Part shown: positions 25,097 to 36,519 of the stretch, in pieces
Position numbering within the stretch: position 1 is the stretch's first letter
Layout of the letters: every line of letters starts with the position of its first letter
DNA from: Odobenus rosmarus divergens
Taxonomy: Eukaryota > Chordata > Mammalia > Carnivora > Odobenidae
Assembly: GCF_000321225.1 (NCBI RefSeq)
Contig: NW_004451670.1
Location: 1 to 64,000, forward strand
Reading direction: 5' to 3'
DNA: 64,000 bases
The notes under the pieces: model-generated
Seen by the model: the letters and a program-made list of their open reading frames with translations, nothing else
The model's database searches: none
Told to the model about the DNA's origin: nothing
Position numbers and translations under genes: made by a program

Positions 25097-25370
25097 TTTT
25101 AAAAAAATTATTTTTACTTTGAAACAATTCAAACTTCACAGAAGAATTGCAAGTACAGTACAAAGAACTTTCCCCCACAAACCATTTCAGACAAAGTAGT
25201 CAACATGTTGTCCATCATCCCAAATATTACAGTGTTATTTCCTACAAATGGGGCCTTCTATATAATCACAACATGGCCAACAAAAGTAAGAAACAAAAAT
25301 AGATGCATTACTACAATGTCATCCTTAGACCCCGTTCAAGTTTAGCCAGTTGTTCCAATATTTGTGTGTG
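25097..25370. mobile_element. Old LINE-1 3' UTR-like fragment
   Basis: TTTGAAACAATTCAAACTTC, AATTGCAAGTACAGTACAAA, GAACTTTCCCCC and AATATTACAG match a common L1M 3' UTR block as I recall it. Orientation and subfamily are not determined. Confidence 0.5.
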
Positions 25371-25518
25371 TGTATGTGTATGTGTGAGAGAGAGAGAGAG
25401 TTAGGCCGAACTAAGCACTTGATAAATGTCAGCTGTCATTTTTGTAAACTAATCCAAGATACTCATCTTACAGAAGGACAAACTGAGGTCTAAAGGGAAA
25501 TGTGACTTCAACAGCATT

Positions 25519-25647
25519 CTTTTTTTATTATTATTATTTATTATGTTATGTTAATCACTATACAGTACATCATTAGTTTTTTATGTAGTGTTCCATGATT
25601 CATTGTTTGCTTATTAAGGAGGGCACCCAGAGCACTGGGTGTTATAA
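25519..25647 (-). mobile_element. Carnivore LINE-1 3' end, severely truncated, with twin-priming inversion
   Basis: The left part (25519 to about 25612) is the complement of a carnivore L1 3' end: T-run, ATTATTATTATTTATTATG, TACATCATTAG, GTTCCATGATTCATTG. The right part (about 25613-25647: TAAGGAGGGCACCC...AGCACTGGGTGTTATA) is the adjacent upstream L1 sequence in the opposite orientation. The whole is flanked by a perfect 11-bp duplication TCAACAGCATT at 25508-25518 and 25648-25658. Confidence 0.85.
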
Positions 25648-26639
25648 TCAACAGCATTTTTTATAGCAAAATGATCCAGATCAAAATCAGGCCTTAAAAT
25701 TAATTGTGTCTCTTTCTCAATCTTCCTCAACTCTGACACTTTTGACGATTACAAGCTAGTTATCTTCTAGAATGTCCTTTAATTTTGGTTTATCTCATCT
25801 GTTTATAGGATTTGACTCAGGTAATGCATCCGTGAAGCAAAAATTACAAACAATAGTGTGTTCTTTTCATTGCATCCTATCAAGTTTGATCTGAATCATC
25901 TCTGTTGATGTGAACTTAAAGCTAACTTAAGGTGGCATCTGCCAGGCTTCTCTGTAAAGTTACTTGTCTGTGTCACCAACACCATATTTGAGAGCCAAGA
26001 CATTTCTGTCACCCGCTTCTCTCTCTCTCTCAGTTGTTGCTGTCACATCAGCTAGAAACTAGAACTCAGCTTTGTTTTCTCTCTTTTCCTACTTCCTCCC
26101 ACCCAATTATCAAGCAAATACAGCAAAAAGACCAACTTCACTTGGGGGAAAGCTTTTCCACTTTTCAACATTATTAGAGACATCATCGGTAGAGAGGTGG
26201 CAGGGCACTGATTGGATATAGGAGCCTGATCTTAGAGGAGGGGGCTGGGCTGGGGAATCATTATCATGTGGATCATAGTAAAAAAAAAAAAAAAAAAGAA
26301 TGAACAAAATCACTTGGAGAACATTTATGGAATAAGGGCAGTGAAGGGACAAGAACAGAATCCTTAGAAACACCAACACTGATGGGATTGTTGCAGGACA
26401 AGAAGTTCAAGTAATAAGCATGTCATTTTGAACAGAGTCAATGATGTGTCTCTGTAGAATTACATTGTTTGAATCTAAGAGAAGTACTTTAATGTCACAC
26501 TCTTATTATATAACTTCAGATACTATTTTCAAAATCATAAGAGTATTAGCCAGAAGCATAGAGATAAAAGTTTTGTTTTGAAAAGAATTAAGGATATAAA
26601 ACATTGGCAGAATACTGTAGAGGAATATCTATATTGTTA

Positions 26640-26868
26640 AGAACATGAGCTTTGTTGTTAAACTGGTGTGGGTCCAGCCCCAGCCGAGTAGACTTTGGCA
26701 AGATTCTCAATCTTTCTAAGCCTCATAACCCTTTAAAATGGGAAAAATAATACTTATTTCACAGGGTTGCTGTGGGTGTCAAATAGGAGAATACCTGTAA
26801 CTTGGTGAACACAATTCCTGGCATATAGTAAGCACTTAATAAACTGTAGCCATTAGAAAAAATACTTA
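26640..26868 (+). mobile_element. MIR SINE, sense, nearly complete
   Basis: GACTTTGGCAAGATTCTCAA, CTTTCTAAGCCTCATAACCC, AAAATGGGAAAAATAATACT, CACAGGGTTGCTGTGGGTGT, TGGCATATAGTAAGCACTTA and ATAAACTGTAGCCATTA follow the MIR consensus from its middle to its end. Confidence 0.9.
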
Positions 26869-26955
26869 AACAATTACACTATTTTTATATTTAAGTAATA
26901 AAATGTATTAGACTCAATTTCAACACTCCTTAAAATGTACTTTAAAGATCTATAA

Positions 26956-27160
26956 GGGCACCTGGGTGGCTCGGTTGGTTGAGCGACTGCCTTCGGCTCA
27001 GGTCATCATCCTGGAGTCCCGGGATCGAGTCCCACATCGGGCTTCCTGCTCAGCAGGGAGTCTGCTTCTCCCTCTGACCCTCTTCCCTCTCGTGCTTTCT
27101 ATCTCTCAATCTCTCTCTCTCTCAAATAAATAAATCTTTAAAAAAAATAAAAATAAAAAA
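26956..27160 (+). mobile_element. CanSINE (SINEC), sense, 'GAGTCCCGGGATCGAGTC' subfamily
   Basis: Head GGGCACCTGGGTGGCTCGG, then GGAGTCCCGGGATCGAGTCC and an A-rich tail. Perfect 13-bp duplication TAAAGATCTATAA at 26943-26955 and 27161-27173. It closely resembles the copy at 63343. Confidence 0.95.
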
Positions 27161-28352
27161 TAAAGATCTATAAAAGTCTCACACCTAATACTTTAAAGAG
27201 ATCAATAAAATATTTCATTGCATTTTTATCATATAATACAATGTAGGTTTTATAATATTATAAAAGTCATTTTGGTAAAATTTACGTGAGGAATTCCTGC
27301 TTCCAAAAGAGGTCAGTCATCTGCAGAATGTTGCATTATCTGATTCTATCTAACACTGGACTATCAAGTGTAGCTTTTAGGGAATAAGTCATGAAATAGT
27401 AAATGGTGTTCATATTTTAAACTATTTTTGCTGTATGTCATTTCAGCATGTGTTCCTGGGATTGGAAAGATACATCCTGCATGAGGAGAGGAGCACTAAT
27501 ATGAACACAAAGGTGTGGGTTGTTTATAGCAAGGAGATTTTAAATACAAAATTATTTCCTAAAGCCATATATACCCCTCAAATATAGACAACTCCATATC
27601 TCATGCTGAAATAGTTGGATAGTGAAGGAAAAAAAATAACTTACCTAATCAGAGGAATATATAAAAATTTCATGATGAAATTGGAGTTTTCTTTCCTGTA
27701 AAACTTCACAAGCATGAGAAACATTTACCTATTTTTATCTATTATTTGATTGTCTATTTTTTCTGGAAAATAAACGGAATAAAGCAAATGCACTTCTTTC
27801 TGTATTCTAAACATGGTCTTGACACAGATTCTAAAATATAAAAGCTCAACCCTTCCAGAGGGATCAAGCAATAGATATTCACACCACATGGTTATATATA
27901 CTCTGGAATCCAAATAAAACCTGGTTTTATTCCGCCTGGTGTCTCTGTGGGCTGGTGGGTGGTAATTTAGGTTAATGATCGTCAGCTGCATTCCAAGCTT
28001 TAACACTAACCACCTCTTTTCACTTGTTTTCTCCCACATTAACTATCTACAGATGATTTCATTTGCAAAAAAGGAAATATTTTAAAGTGAGTCATCCTGA
28101 ACCACACTGTAGGGGGTGCTGGTGGTGGTGTGTTGTGTGAGGAGTTTACCACTCCAGAAAATTCTATTTTGAGTTGATTGTACTCGTTGCCTATTGTGTC
28201 ATTGGTTAGCAGCAATCATCATATAGTAACGTGCTACTAAATGGTGTGATCACCACTACCTAGGATAACGAGCTCATTGCCTGAATTCTCATTGCCTGAA
28301 TACATACTGAGAAGCAATCTAAGGCAAACAGCAATTATCAAAGTTCAGATCA

Positions 28353-28566
28353 GGGGCGCCTGGGTGGCTCAGTCAGTTAAGTGGTAGACTTTTGGTTTCA
28401 GCTCAGGTCATGATCTCAGGGTCCCGGGATCAGCCTCATGTTGGGCTCCCTCATGCTCAGGGGGAGTGTGCTTGTGGATTCTTTCTCTTCTTCTCCCTCT
28501 GTCCCTCCCCCTGCTCACACTCACTTGTTCTCTCTCTCAAATAAGTAAATAAATCTTTAAAAAATA
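28353..28566 (+). mobile_element. CanSINE (SINEC), sense, older subfamily
   Basis: Head GGGGCGCCTGGGTGGCTCAG followed by the longer GGTAGACTTTTGGTTTCAGC variant, ending AAATAAGTAAATAAATC. Flanking duplication TTCAGATCA at 28344-28352 and 28567-28575. Confidence 0.94.
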
Positions 28567-28689
28567 TTCAGATCAACTTTTGGTTTAAAATATTAGAGTC
28601 CGCAATCTAAAAATTAAGATTTGTTATCTTTCTCAACAGGCAATCAACCCCTCTACCATTTTACTGCGTTTCTGTGTTTTCTCATGCAG

Positions 28690-28850
28690 CCTATATTTAC
28701 AGTCTCGTTAATCTTCTAAGCCACATAATGGCCACAGTGTATTATTTCTGTTTAATGGAAAATCAAGGAGATGCAGAAATATAAGTGGTCACACAACAGC
28801 TAAGCGCCCGCAAGCCCATCTAATTTTCCCACTATGTAACACTTGTTCCC
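28690..28850 (-). mobile_element. MIR SINE fragment, antisense
   Basis: GTCTCGTTAATCTTCTAAGC, TATTATTTCTGTTTAATGGA, AAATCAAGGAGATGCAG and AAGTGGTCACACAACAGCTA are the complement of MIR in order. Confidence 0.7.
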
Positions 28851-28859
28851 TCTTCCAAA

Positions 28860-30122
28860 CTTTCTGAGATTCTACCAATATTTTAGAAGACATTTAAAAA
28901 GACTACGTCTACACTTTGAAGTAGAAATTTAATTAAGGCAACCCACATAAATGGTCATTTTTAGAAACATAAAACTAGACATAAATCCGTATCAATATGT
29001 ATACATACATCATTCTTTTACTTACAAAAATGTGAAAACAATCCGTGTGTTCTAATAACGGATATCCATGTTTTCTTAGCAAAACAATGAAAAGTTTTCT
29101 TAAAAAATATGAACAAATACATAATACTTTAAGACAGGGTTGAGGTAGAAATTCAGGCTTTGTGTTGCTATGACAGCTTCAAAAGAAAAAATCAGACTAT
29201 TGCTCATGAGATAAAAAGAGAGAATTGCTTTTAAGCTTTCAAAGAGAAGTTACATAAAAATATAAAAAACATAAAAGTGGGAATTGAGGACTGCAGAGAA
29301 GATTCAGGGGAGGATAAGACCCTAGCCATTACATGGAAAAATTGTCAAGAAAATCTCCATTTTTGCAGGGTCCAAAAAGACAAAGTTTAAAATCTCAGCT
29401 ATGTGATTTTAAAAGTGTACTAGGGTTCAAAGATTGGAAACACTTCCTGTGATCCTCAAATGTTTGGCGACGTCTTCCTTACTCACAAATGCTTTGTGTG
29501 AATAGATTATGGGTGTGCGGGGCAGAAGTGAGAGGCTGGAATTTTTTCTCCCATATTTTCATGACAATAAGCAAACTCATGATATGCAAGCAAAAATGAC
29601 TCTTAAAATATAAGACTTTTTTTTTTTTACTTAATTGGCAAAAATGTTCTAGAGAGAGCTTAGACACCCTTGTGGTTTGGGATATGATGATTAGCCAAAT
29701 AGGGATTTGGGTCTTTAATCTCAGTGGCCAGCTCAGAGAGGTATATGCATACATGAGGCCAAACTGTTTGGGACTGTACATTTTTCTGCTCTGCCGCCTT
29801 CATCATGCAGATTTTTTCCTTATAAAATCAAAATAACCACTTCACCTTCAGGTGCTATGTCTACAGCCCAAGTGGAAAGAAGAGAAAGTAAAAGTTGTGG
29901 TTTCTTTGACTCCTTTTTGGCCAAAAACAATGGCATTTGCCGAAGCCACACTCAGCAAACATATTTGGGCATCACTGACGTGGCCATGCATAGCTGGACT
30001 CTTAGCTGGACTCATAGATGCTCCCAACAAAAGTGAGATTCTGTCATTAAAGACAAAGGAGACACAGTGGCAACACTTTGGAGGCTGGGGAACTCTCCAG
30101 GGTACTGAGGATAGCATTCCTC
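28860..30122. other. No gene recognised
   Basis: AT-rich DNA with no element I can name. Confidence 0.6.
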
Positions 30123-30137
30123 TTCATCAAAACAATT

Positions 30138-30551
30138 TTTTTTTTTTTTTAAGATTTTATTTAGTCGGGCGCCTGGGTGGCTCAGTTGTTAAGCATCTGC
30201 CTTCGGCTCAGGTCATGGTCCCAGGGTCCTGGGATCGAGCCCCGCATCGGGCTCCCTGCTTAGTGGGAAGCCTGCTTCTCCCTCTCCCACTCCCCCTGCT
30301 TGTGTTCCTGCTCTCACTGTGTCTCTCTCTGTCAAATAAATAAAATCTAAAAAAAAAAAAAAAAGATTTTATTTAGTCATTTGACAGAGAGAGACACAGC
30401 GAGAGAGGGAACACAAGCAGGGGAATGGGAGAGAGAGAAGCAGGCTTCCCGAGGAGCAGGGAGTCCAATGCAGGGCTCGATCCCAGGACCCTGGGATCAT
30501 GACCTAAGCTGAAGCCAGATGCTTAATGACTGAGCCAACCAGGCGCCCCAA
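30138..30551 (-). mobile_element. CanSINE, antisense, interrupted by a second CanSINE
   Basis: Outer reverse SINE in two parts (30138-30166 and 30379-30551) ending CCAACCAGGCGCCCCA. Perfect 15-bp duplication TTCATCAAAACAATT at 30123-30137 and 30552-30566. It is split by the sense copy at 30167-30362. Confidence 0.95.
30167..30362 (+). mobile_element. CanSINE, sense, nested inside the antisense copy
   Basis: Head GGGCGCCTGGGTGGCTCAG, ending AAATAAATAAAATC plus a poly-A tail. The 16-bp duplication AAGATTTTATTTAGTC (30151-30166 and 30363-30378) is taken from the outer SINE's own A-tail complement, which proves the insertion order. Confidence 0.96.
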
Positions 30552-31189
30552 TTCATCAAAACAATTCTTAAATTTAAAGTCTAAAAATCAAGAGAACTGA
30601 GAATTTGTCATTCTGTCCTCAATTTTAACAACTCTTTACGTGTTCCCCCTATTCAGACCATAGAGTTAATTTATGCAAAGGGTAGTTTCTTGGAATAGAC
30701 TCATTAGGTAAATCCCAAATGAATCTCAGGCTGCCAGTTAGGAATAAAAAGACGTAGGCTTGTGTACAGCTACTGCACTCCGAAATCTTTACAAGTCAAA
30801 GGATGTGTTTTATCTGCTGTGACAATAGCAGCACCTAAGGTTCTGTGTCAGCTGGTTTGGTAATTAGTATTCCAGAGCATCTGCAGCTTACTTTTCCGCT
30901 AGCCACCACCCTCTGCCCCAAGTTCTCCACCTACAGCATGTTTCAAGAAATCATTAAAGTCCACAACATCGGGACTGCAGAGACCTGGCATTTCTTTCTT
31001 CCTTTTTTAAAGAGACAATATTTCCCCTTTCAGATTTTGTTAGTATTGACTAAAATATGGTCTTAGGAAATGAAATCTGCTCTGCAGGTACATTAGATCT
31101 ATTTGTTTCTTCCTGATGTAGTTCACATGGTAGACTGTGTGGGGCATTCAGCAGACAGCACAGAACAGACAATTAGAAAGAATGAGGTG

Positions 31190-31325
31190 GTATTCTCTAA
31201 TCTGGTGAGAGACCTTCAGGAAGTAATTTGAATTTTCTGGCTTCTGCTTTCTCCTCTGTAAAACCAGGAGTTTGCACTAGTTGACTCCTGGATTACTTTA
31301 TGCTATGTAGATAATCTGATAGAGT
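31190..31325 (+). mobile_element. MIR-like fragment, sense
   Basis: GGTGAGAGACCTTCAGGAAG, TTTGAATTTTCTGGCTTCTG and CTTTCTCCTCTGTAAAACCA resemble a MIR core. The match is weak. Confidence 0.5.
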
Positions 31326-31619
31326 TGCCTTTCATTAGAAGGTAAAGAGTTGCTCCCTTTTTGCTTCCAGTTACTGTCATTCACAAAGAAGACAGAGAAG
31401 AGAGTGAGATTTTGGTAAAGACTAAAACACAAAAGAAATGTAAAAAGGTGAATTTATGTCTAGAGAACACGAGTACCACCTTGGTGGGAACTAATTAGAG
31501 CCACTCAGGCAGGCTTAGCCATTAGATCACCGCAATTATTTATAAATGTATATAAATAATTAAATATCCCCAATAAGGGACAAAAAAGTACACTATATAT
31601 GAAAATGCATTATGTATAA

Positions 31620-31745
31620 CATTTATATATACAGGATATTGGTAACAGTCCGTGTGGTCACCCTAACAAGGTGGCCCAGAGGACAGCACTCCTATATATG
31701 AAATATTTGTAATAGTAACATGTGTCACCCTGATGATCATGGCGC
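31620..31745. repeat. Two imperfect direct copies, about 65 bp apart
   Basis: TATATATACAGGATATTGGT...GTGTGGTCACCCT and TATATATGAAATATTTGTAA...TGTGTCACCCT share order and spacing. No known repeat was recognised. Confidence 0.5.
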
Positions 31746-32003
31746 CAGGACCGCAGCATTTTCGTTGTTTCGGTGGCAGGAAAGCCGCAACGGGGTAGAA
31801 ATGAAAAGGTATGAAATGAAAATGATAATAAATGATCACTAGGAGAGCACTATGCTTAGTAATGTAATTTAATTAAAGGTGATCCCTGCCCTTTTTACTC
31901 ATGCTAAAGAAAGAAGTAAGCTTTATATCTATTACAGTTTCATTTGTTCCATAAATAAGTCACCAAAAAACAAAATAAATGCTGTTAATAAATTAAGGAG
32001 TTG

Positions 32004-32200
32004 GGGGTGCCTGGGTGGCTCAGTAGGTTAGGCGTTCAACTCTTGATTTCACTCAGGTCATGATCTCAAGGTTGTGAGATCAAGCCAGGACCCTGAGCTC
32101 CACACTCAGTGGGGAGTCTGCTTGTCCCTTTCTTTCAGCTCCTCTCCCCGCTTGTGCTCTCTCTCTCTCTCTCAAATAAAGAAATAAAATCTTAAAAAAA
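32004..32200 (+). mobile_element. CanSINE (SINEC), sense, older subfamily
   Basis: Head GGGTGCCTGGGTGGCTCAGT with the CAACTCTTGATTTCACTCAG variant and an AAATAAAGAAATAAAATC tail. Flanking duplication TAAATTAAGGAGTTG / TAATTTAAGGAGTTG just before 32004 and from 32201. Confidence 0.93.
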
Positions 32201-32744
32201 TAATTTAAGGAGTTGAAGAAAATAGAAGTTAATAAGGAAATAGGACTTCAGTATGCTAATTCCTATATTGAAGTTTTAGTGTTTTGCCCCCTCTTGTCCC
32301 CTGAAATCTGCATTCTTTAAAACCACATATTTTCATTATCCCCTCCAAGATCCTAATCATCTTTATATAATGAATACTATAATTAATATGATGAATATTA
32401 GCCAACAATTTAGTTATTTAGGGAAGAATTTTTAATTTAAATTCACTCTGCTATTTCTCTAGAAAGATACTGCTTTAATCCTCAGGTTCCAAAAGAGATT
32501 AAAAACCTCGTAGCATCCACCTAATACTTGGGAAACTTTTATGACAGAACAACAAATAGATCCAACCACTCCCTCTCACATGGTAATGCAGTTCAGATGG
32601 GTTAATTGATAAAAAGTGTCTACTCATACATAATGCAGGATAATTATTCATAAACAGCAATTTTGGAAGAGACATGCAAGAAATCATGACTAGAATGCTT
32701 AATAAAATTTTGACTTTAGACTGGGGTAGAAGAAGTTTGCTAAT

Positions 32745-32875
32745 AAACTCTACAAACACTTATTAGACATAATCTGCATCAGACATTTTGCTGGATTCTA
32801 TTGATAAACTATAAATAAGACCATCCCTCATCTCAAATATTCAAATACAATGGAGAAAAATAACCAACAAAACCT
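32745..32875 (-). mobile_element. LINE-2 3' end, antisense, decayed
   Basis: CTACAAACACTTATTAGACA, AGACATTTTGCTGGATTCTA and GACCATCCCTCATCTC resemble the complement of the L2 terminus. Confidence 0.55.
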
Positions 32876-33769
32876 GTCATTGCAATGACATGCTTGATAC
32901 ATGAATTCAAGTTTCTGAGAGCAGAATATAGTGGTGGCCAACACTGATAAAGTCAGGCATATTCTGGAATGCAAGAAAGACAGTGAACCTACTAAGGGAT
33001 TGCAAAAGGTCAATCAGGAAGAAAGAGGTAAGATGATCCTAAAGACCTCAGGTTCAAACAGAAGTTATTGTAATGAAACTGGGTCTCTGAAATGCCAACT
33101 TGGCACCAAAGAAATATTTAGGTCAGAATGTTCTTCATCAAAAAGAGGGTAAATTAATTTAGGATGTCCACTTAGAAAATGCATGTGTCTGAATGTCAGT
33201 AATGGAAATTAATGGGAAATAATATATGTGGTGACTGAGGAAGAAGGGCTGGAGAACCTTCAAAGATACTTAGAGTCAAGAGGGATTCTTTATGTTGAAA
33301 TTTGATCAACTGTAGTGTGAACTGATTGAACCAAAAGAAACATTAAAAAACCTTTGAAGTTTACAGGACAAGAGAAGGGGGGTGGGGGTAGCATTAATGG
33401 CATATGGTTGCTTTGAAAATGGATCCAGAAAACTCTACCCAGCAAGGGACAGAAATTTAGGTAATTTCCATATTCAGAGGCCAAGAGCATCACTGAGATT
33501 CAGCTGGTTCAGACTAATTAAACTCAGGCTTTCCCAGGGTGGTTTTTCTCGCATCAACCTTCCAAGAATATGGTTTCATTCTCCCCACCGTGTTTTGCAT
33601 TGGTTTGTGTGAATACTCGATGACTTTCTTCTCTGCTAATGATCATAAGCTTCTCAAAGTCAGAGAACCACTCTCTTTTTGTGCATCACTGTCTCTTCAG
33701 ATCTGGCATGGCTCTCAGCAAAGTCTGAGTTGCAAGAGTGAATGGTGAGTGAATATATTAATTTTCAAG

Positions 33770-33985
33770 AAGGTAATCTGAGCAAGACCATCCCGTTGAA
33801 AAGTGCACAACCTGGCCTCTACTTACTGTCTGGTCTCACCTCCAAGGCAGAGCTTCTGGAACAGACTGCCCCCTTTACAACCACTGGCAGCCCTCCTCCT
33901 CCTTGGAAGGGCCTTGGTAAACCTCTTCACCTGGAAAACTCCTTGTATTTTCCTTTGACTCCCAGCTTAAAAGTCACTTAAGGGG
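33770..33985 (+). mobile_element. Decayed LINE-2-like fragment
   Basis: CTCCTTGTATTTTCCTTTGA and CCCAGCTTAAAAGTCACTTA preceded by GCCTCTACTTACTGTCTGG resemble L2 3' sequence. The match is weak. Confidence 0.4.
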
Positions 33986-34439
33986 CTTTGTTGCCAGGCA
34001 AACTGCATTTGAATCTGGCCACTGCCAAATAGTTTGTCATTGTGAGGTCACAGGAAGGCAATGTATTAAAAAAAAAAAAAAAGACCAATTTCAGGTATGT
34101 AGGAGCATATCTTCTTAATTTTCTTAGGGAACTACTGCTTTCACAATACTCAATTTATACTATATTATATAAATACTGATATTTATATTTCTTTGTAGTT
34201 TGAATCTATGGTACTGTAATTATCTATTTACTTGTCTTCCTCATGAGAACATGAATGATCATATCTACATTTCTAGGTCTCAGGTGAAGTGTCTAATACA
34301 GAGCCTGTAAATACATAAATGTCAATTTAATGTATGAGGGCATGACTGAAAGATTAAGTGGTCAAATATTTTCTGAAATACAAAAATTAGACAGTTTTAC
34401 ATGAACACAATTCAATCACTTTGTTGCTAAACTTTGTTA

Positions 34440-34530
34440 TATATGTATGAAATATACATGCATGAAATGTACATATATACACATACATATGTATACATAT
34501 ACATATATACATGTACATTATAACACTTTA
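34440..34530. repeat. Interrupted TA/CATA-rich simple repeat
   Basis: Units of ATACAT/ATATAC, e.g. ACATATATACACATACATAT. Confidence 0.85.
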
Positions 34531-35289
34531 TATATTTGCCATAAATATGTTTATTGTTGTTGCTGGCCAAAAGTCAAACTAACAAACACTCTTGATTTTT
34601 ACCAAGAGACTGATAAGCAGTATAGGAAATTGTCATGAAGGTAGGCAAAATCCATATGTACAGCATTTTACATTTGTTAATTAAAGTTTTGTATTTTGAT
34701 TTAAGTTAAGATTCATTTCAGAAGCAATCTGTCAGATTATTCAAGTTGGAAGACAGTACAAACAGACACTTTATTCTGAGATGCTTTAAAAGAATGTGGG
34801 CGGGAGAGAAGAGAGATTCTTCTTCAAGAACAAAATTGAAAAGTTGAGTTTCCTGTTGCCAGGAACTATATTCTTACATAAGTTTCTGAATGTCTTTGTT
34901 ATGAAGAAGGATAAAGGGAAGGGTGGAAGGGATGACAGTGACCTAGCAGATCCCTAGAGTTAAAAAGGAAAAACAAAACCACTCCTTTATTTATACCAAA
35001 TCCTGTAGGTTGGGAGAATATATTGCATGAGGGTAGCTATAGAAGCCAGCTGAACCCCAAGCCCTAGAGGTGGAGAAAAAAATCCCCAGCTTTCAGTATC
35101 AAAGCCAGTTGATGATAAGTAGCTTAGGTGTGTTCTTGTTAAAAATGCCAAGAGAAGGTAGATTTCAGGAAGCCAACAGGTAGTGGGCAAAGCAGTGAAG
35201 CTAAGTGTTTATCCCAGCATGAAGATGTTTCAGACAAAGGAGAAGGGGGGGAGGTGCTGCTCTAAGTCTGGAGCTGTCCTAGAAAATTT

Positions 35290-35470
35290 TTTACATGGTA
35301 TTATATAATTTGCATGAAAACTTTATAAGGTAGATATTTTAGTTCAATTTTTTACATACCCTGACACTAAGATGCAGAGAGGGTAGGTAACTATGAAACT
35401 TATAAACGTCACAGATATGTTCATTGTAAAGCTCGAATTCAGTGTGTTTGATGCCAAAGTACTTTCTAAT
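35290..35470 (-). mobile_element. MIR SINE fragment, antisense
   Basis: AAAACTTTATAAGGTAGATA, ACTAAGATGCAGAGAGGGTA, GGTAACTATGAAACTTATAA and TCGAATTCAGTGTGTTTGAT follow the complement of MIR. Confidence 0.7.
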
Positions 35471-35639
35471 TTCTATGATTTTAATTAAACATTTTGAATA
35501 ACAAATGCTGGTCCTTGAAAGTCATACTTAAAATGGAGGTTATTTTCGGAAATATACTTACTTTAAAGGAGAAATTTTATAGAGACATGAGGTGGATTGC
35601 ATTACTGTCTACAATGACTTGCTCCCTTTTCTTTGTAAT

Positions 35640-35965
35640 ACATTTTATATTCTTCCCCACTGATTCCAGGTCTGGTCATGTCACAGGTTTGGCCAGTGGA
35701 ATGTAGCAAACGTGTCATAAACCAAGACAAAGCAGAAACTGCAGGAATATCACTTGAATGTCTTCCAACTCTCTTGTTTTTTCTACCCAATGAGAATCAC
35801 ATGTCCTCAATAAAAGCTTCTCCTCCAGGCCAGCTTCTGGAATGAGAAACATGAAGGAGCCAACCCACTGCCTCTGACATGTAAGGAGAACGAGAAATAA
35901 ATGTTTGTTTGCATGAGCCGTTGAGTTCATGGGTCATATCTTAGTGCTGCCCAGATGACTATTAT
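35640..35965 (+). mobile_element. Probable ancient LTR-like repeat, same general type as at 23.3-23.7 kb
   Basis: TTTGGCCAGTGGAATGTAGC, then CCTCTGACATGTAAGGAGAA, GAGAAATAAATGTTTGTTTG and AGCCGTTGAG follow the same order of landmarks as a dispersed LTR-type repeat with its AATAAA. It is strongly decayed and the family is not determined. Confidence 0.45.
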
Positions 35966-36002
35966 AGAAGAAAAATGCCCTGGTGCTGGAAGGTAAAAGA
36001 CC

Positions 36003-36080
36003 CCTTGAAATGAAAAAGAAAGAAAAAAAGAGAGAGAGGGAGAGAGGGAGGGAGGGAAGGAGGAAGGAAGAAAAGAAACA
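36003..36080. repeat. GA/GGGA purine-rich simple repeat
   Basis: AAAGAAAGAAA, then GAGAGAGGGAGAGAGGGAGG and GGAAGGAGGAAGG units, nearly all purine on the plus strand. Confidence 0.93.
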
Positions 36081-36114
36081 AATTATTATTTAAAAATATT
36101 TTATCTAAGTCATT

Positions 36115-36265
36115 TATATATTCATTCACCAAATATACATTGATAGCCTGCTATGTACCTGGAGCTATATTGAATACTGCATATAGAGAGGTAATTGAAA
36201 CAAACAACACATAACTCCTGCTCCCCGTGGTGTTTTCCATCTAGAGGGATGACTGTTTCCTACGT
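36115..36265 (-). mobile_element. LINE-2 3' end, antisense
   Basis: ATTCATTCACCAAATATACA, TTGATAGCCTGCTATGTACC and CATAACTCCTGCTCCCCGTG are the complement of the L2 terminus. Confidence 0.75.
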
Positions 36266-36519
36266 ATAACTGTTGGCCCACTGGGGTAATGTTTATCTCA
36301 GTGGGGAGGTGGGTTGAAGAACATGAGTGAGCACCACCCAGTAGGGATATAGGAATGCAGGTACTGAGAATTGACAGCAGACTAGTGACAGATGGTGGTT
36401 CAGCCAGAACAAAGGTCAAACAACAAGGGAAAGTGGATATTGTAGAAGCTTTAAATCCAGTAACCAAGACAGGAGTCGCACAAGAACACAAGAACGACTT
36501 TTTTTTTTTTTTTTCTGAG

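Larger units (their letters stand above)
32216..35280. other. Non-coding with scattered old L2/MIR-like traces
   Basis: Apart from the listed L2-like pieces and the TA/CATA repeat, I see no gene. L2-like 3' ends also appear faintly at 33.63-33.76 kb and 34.22-34.33 kb. Confidence 0.5.

Noticed and set aside
29852..30343. 163-codon plus-strand frame
   Set aside because: Its second half is the sense CanSINE at 30167-30362. The same repeat-derived peptide pattern (GGSVVKCLPSAQVM type) appears in other SINE copies.
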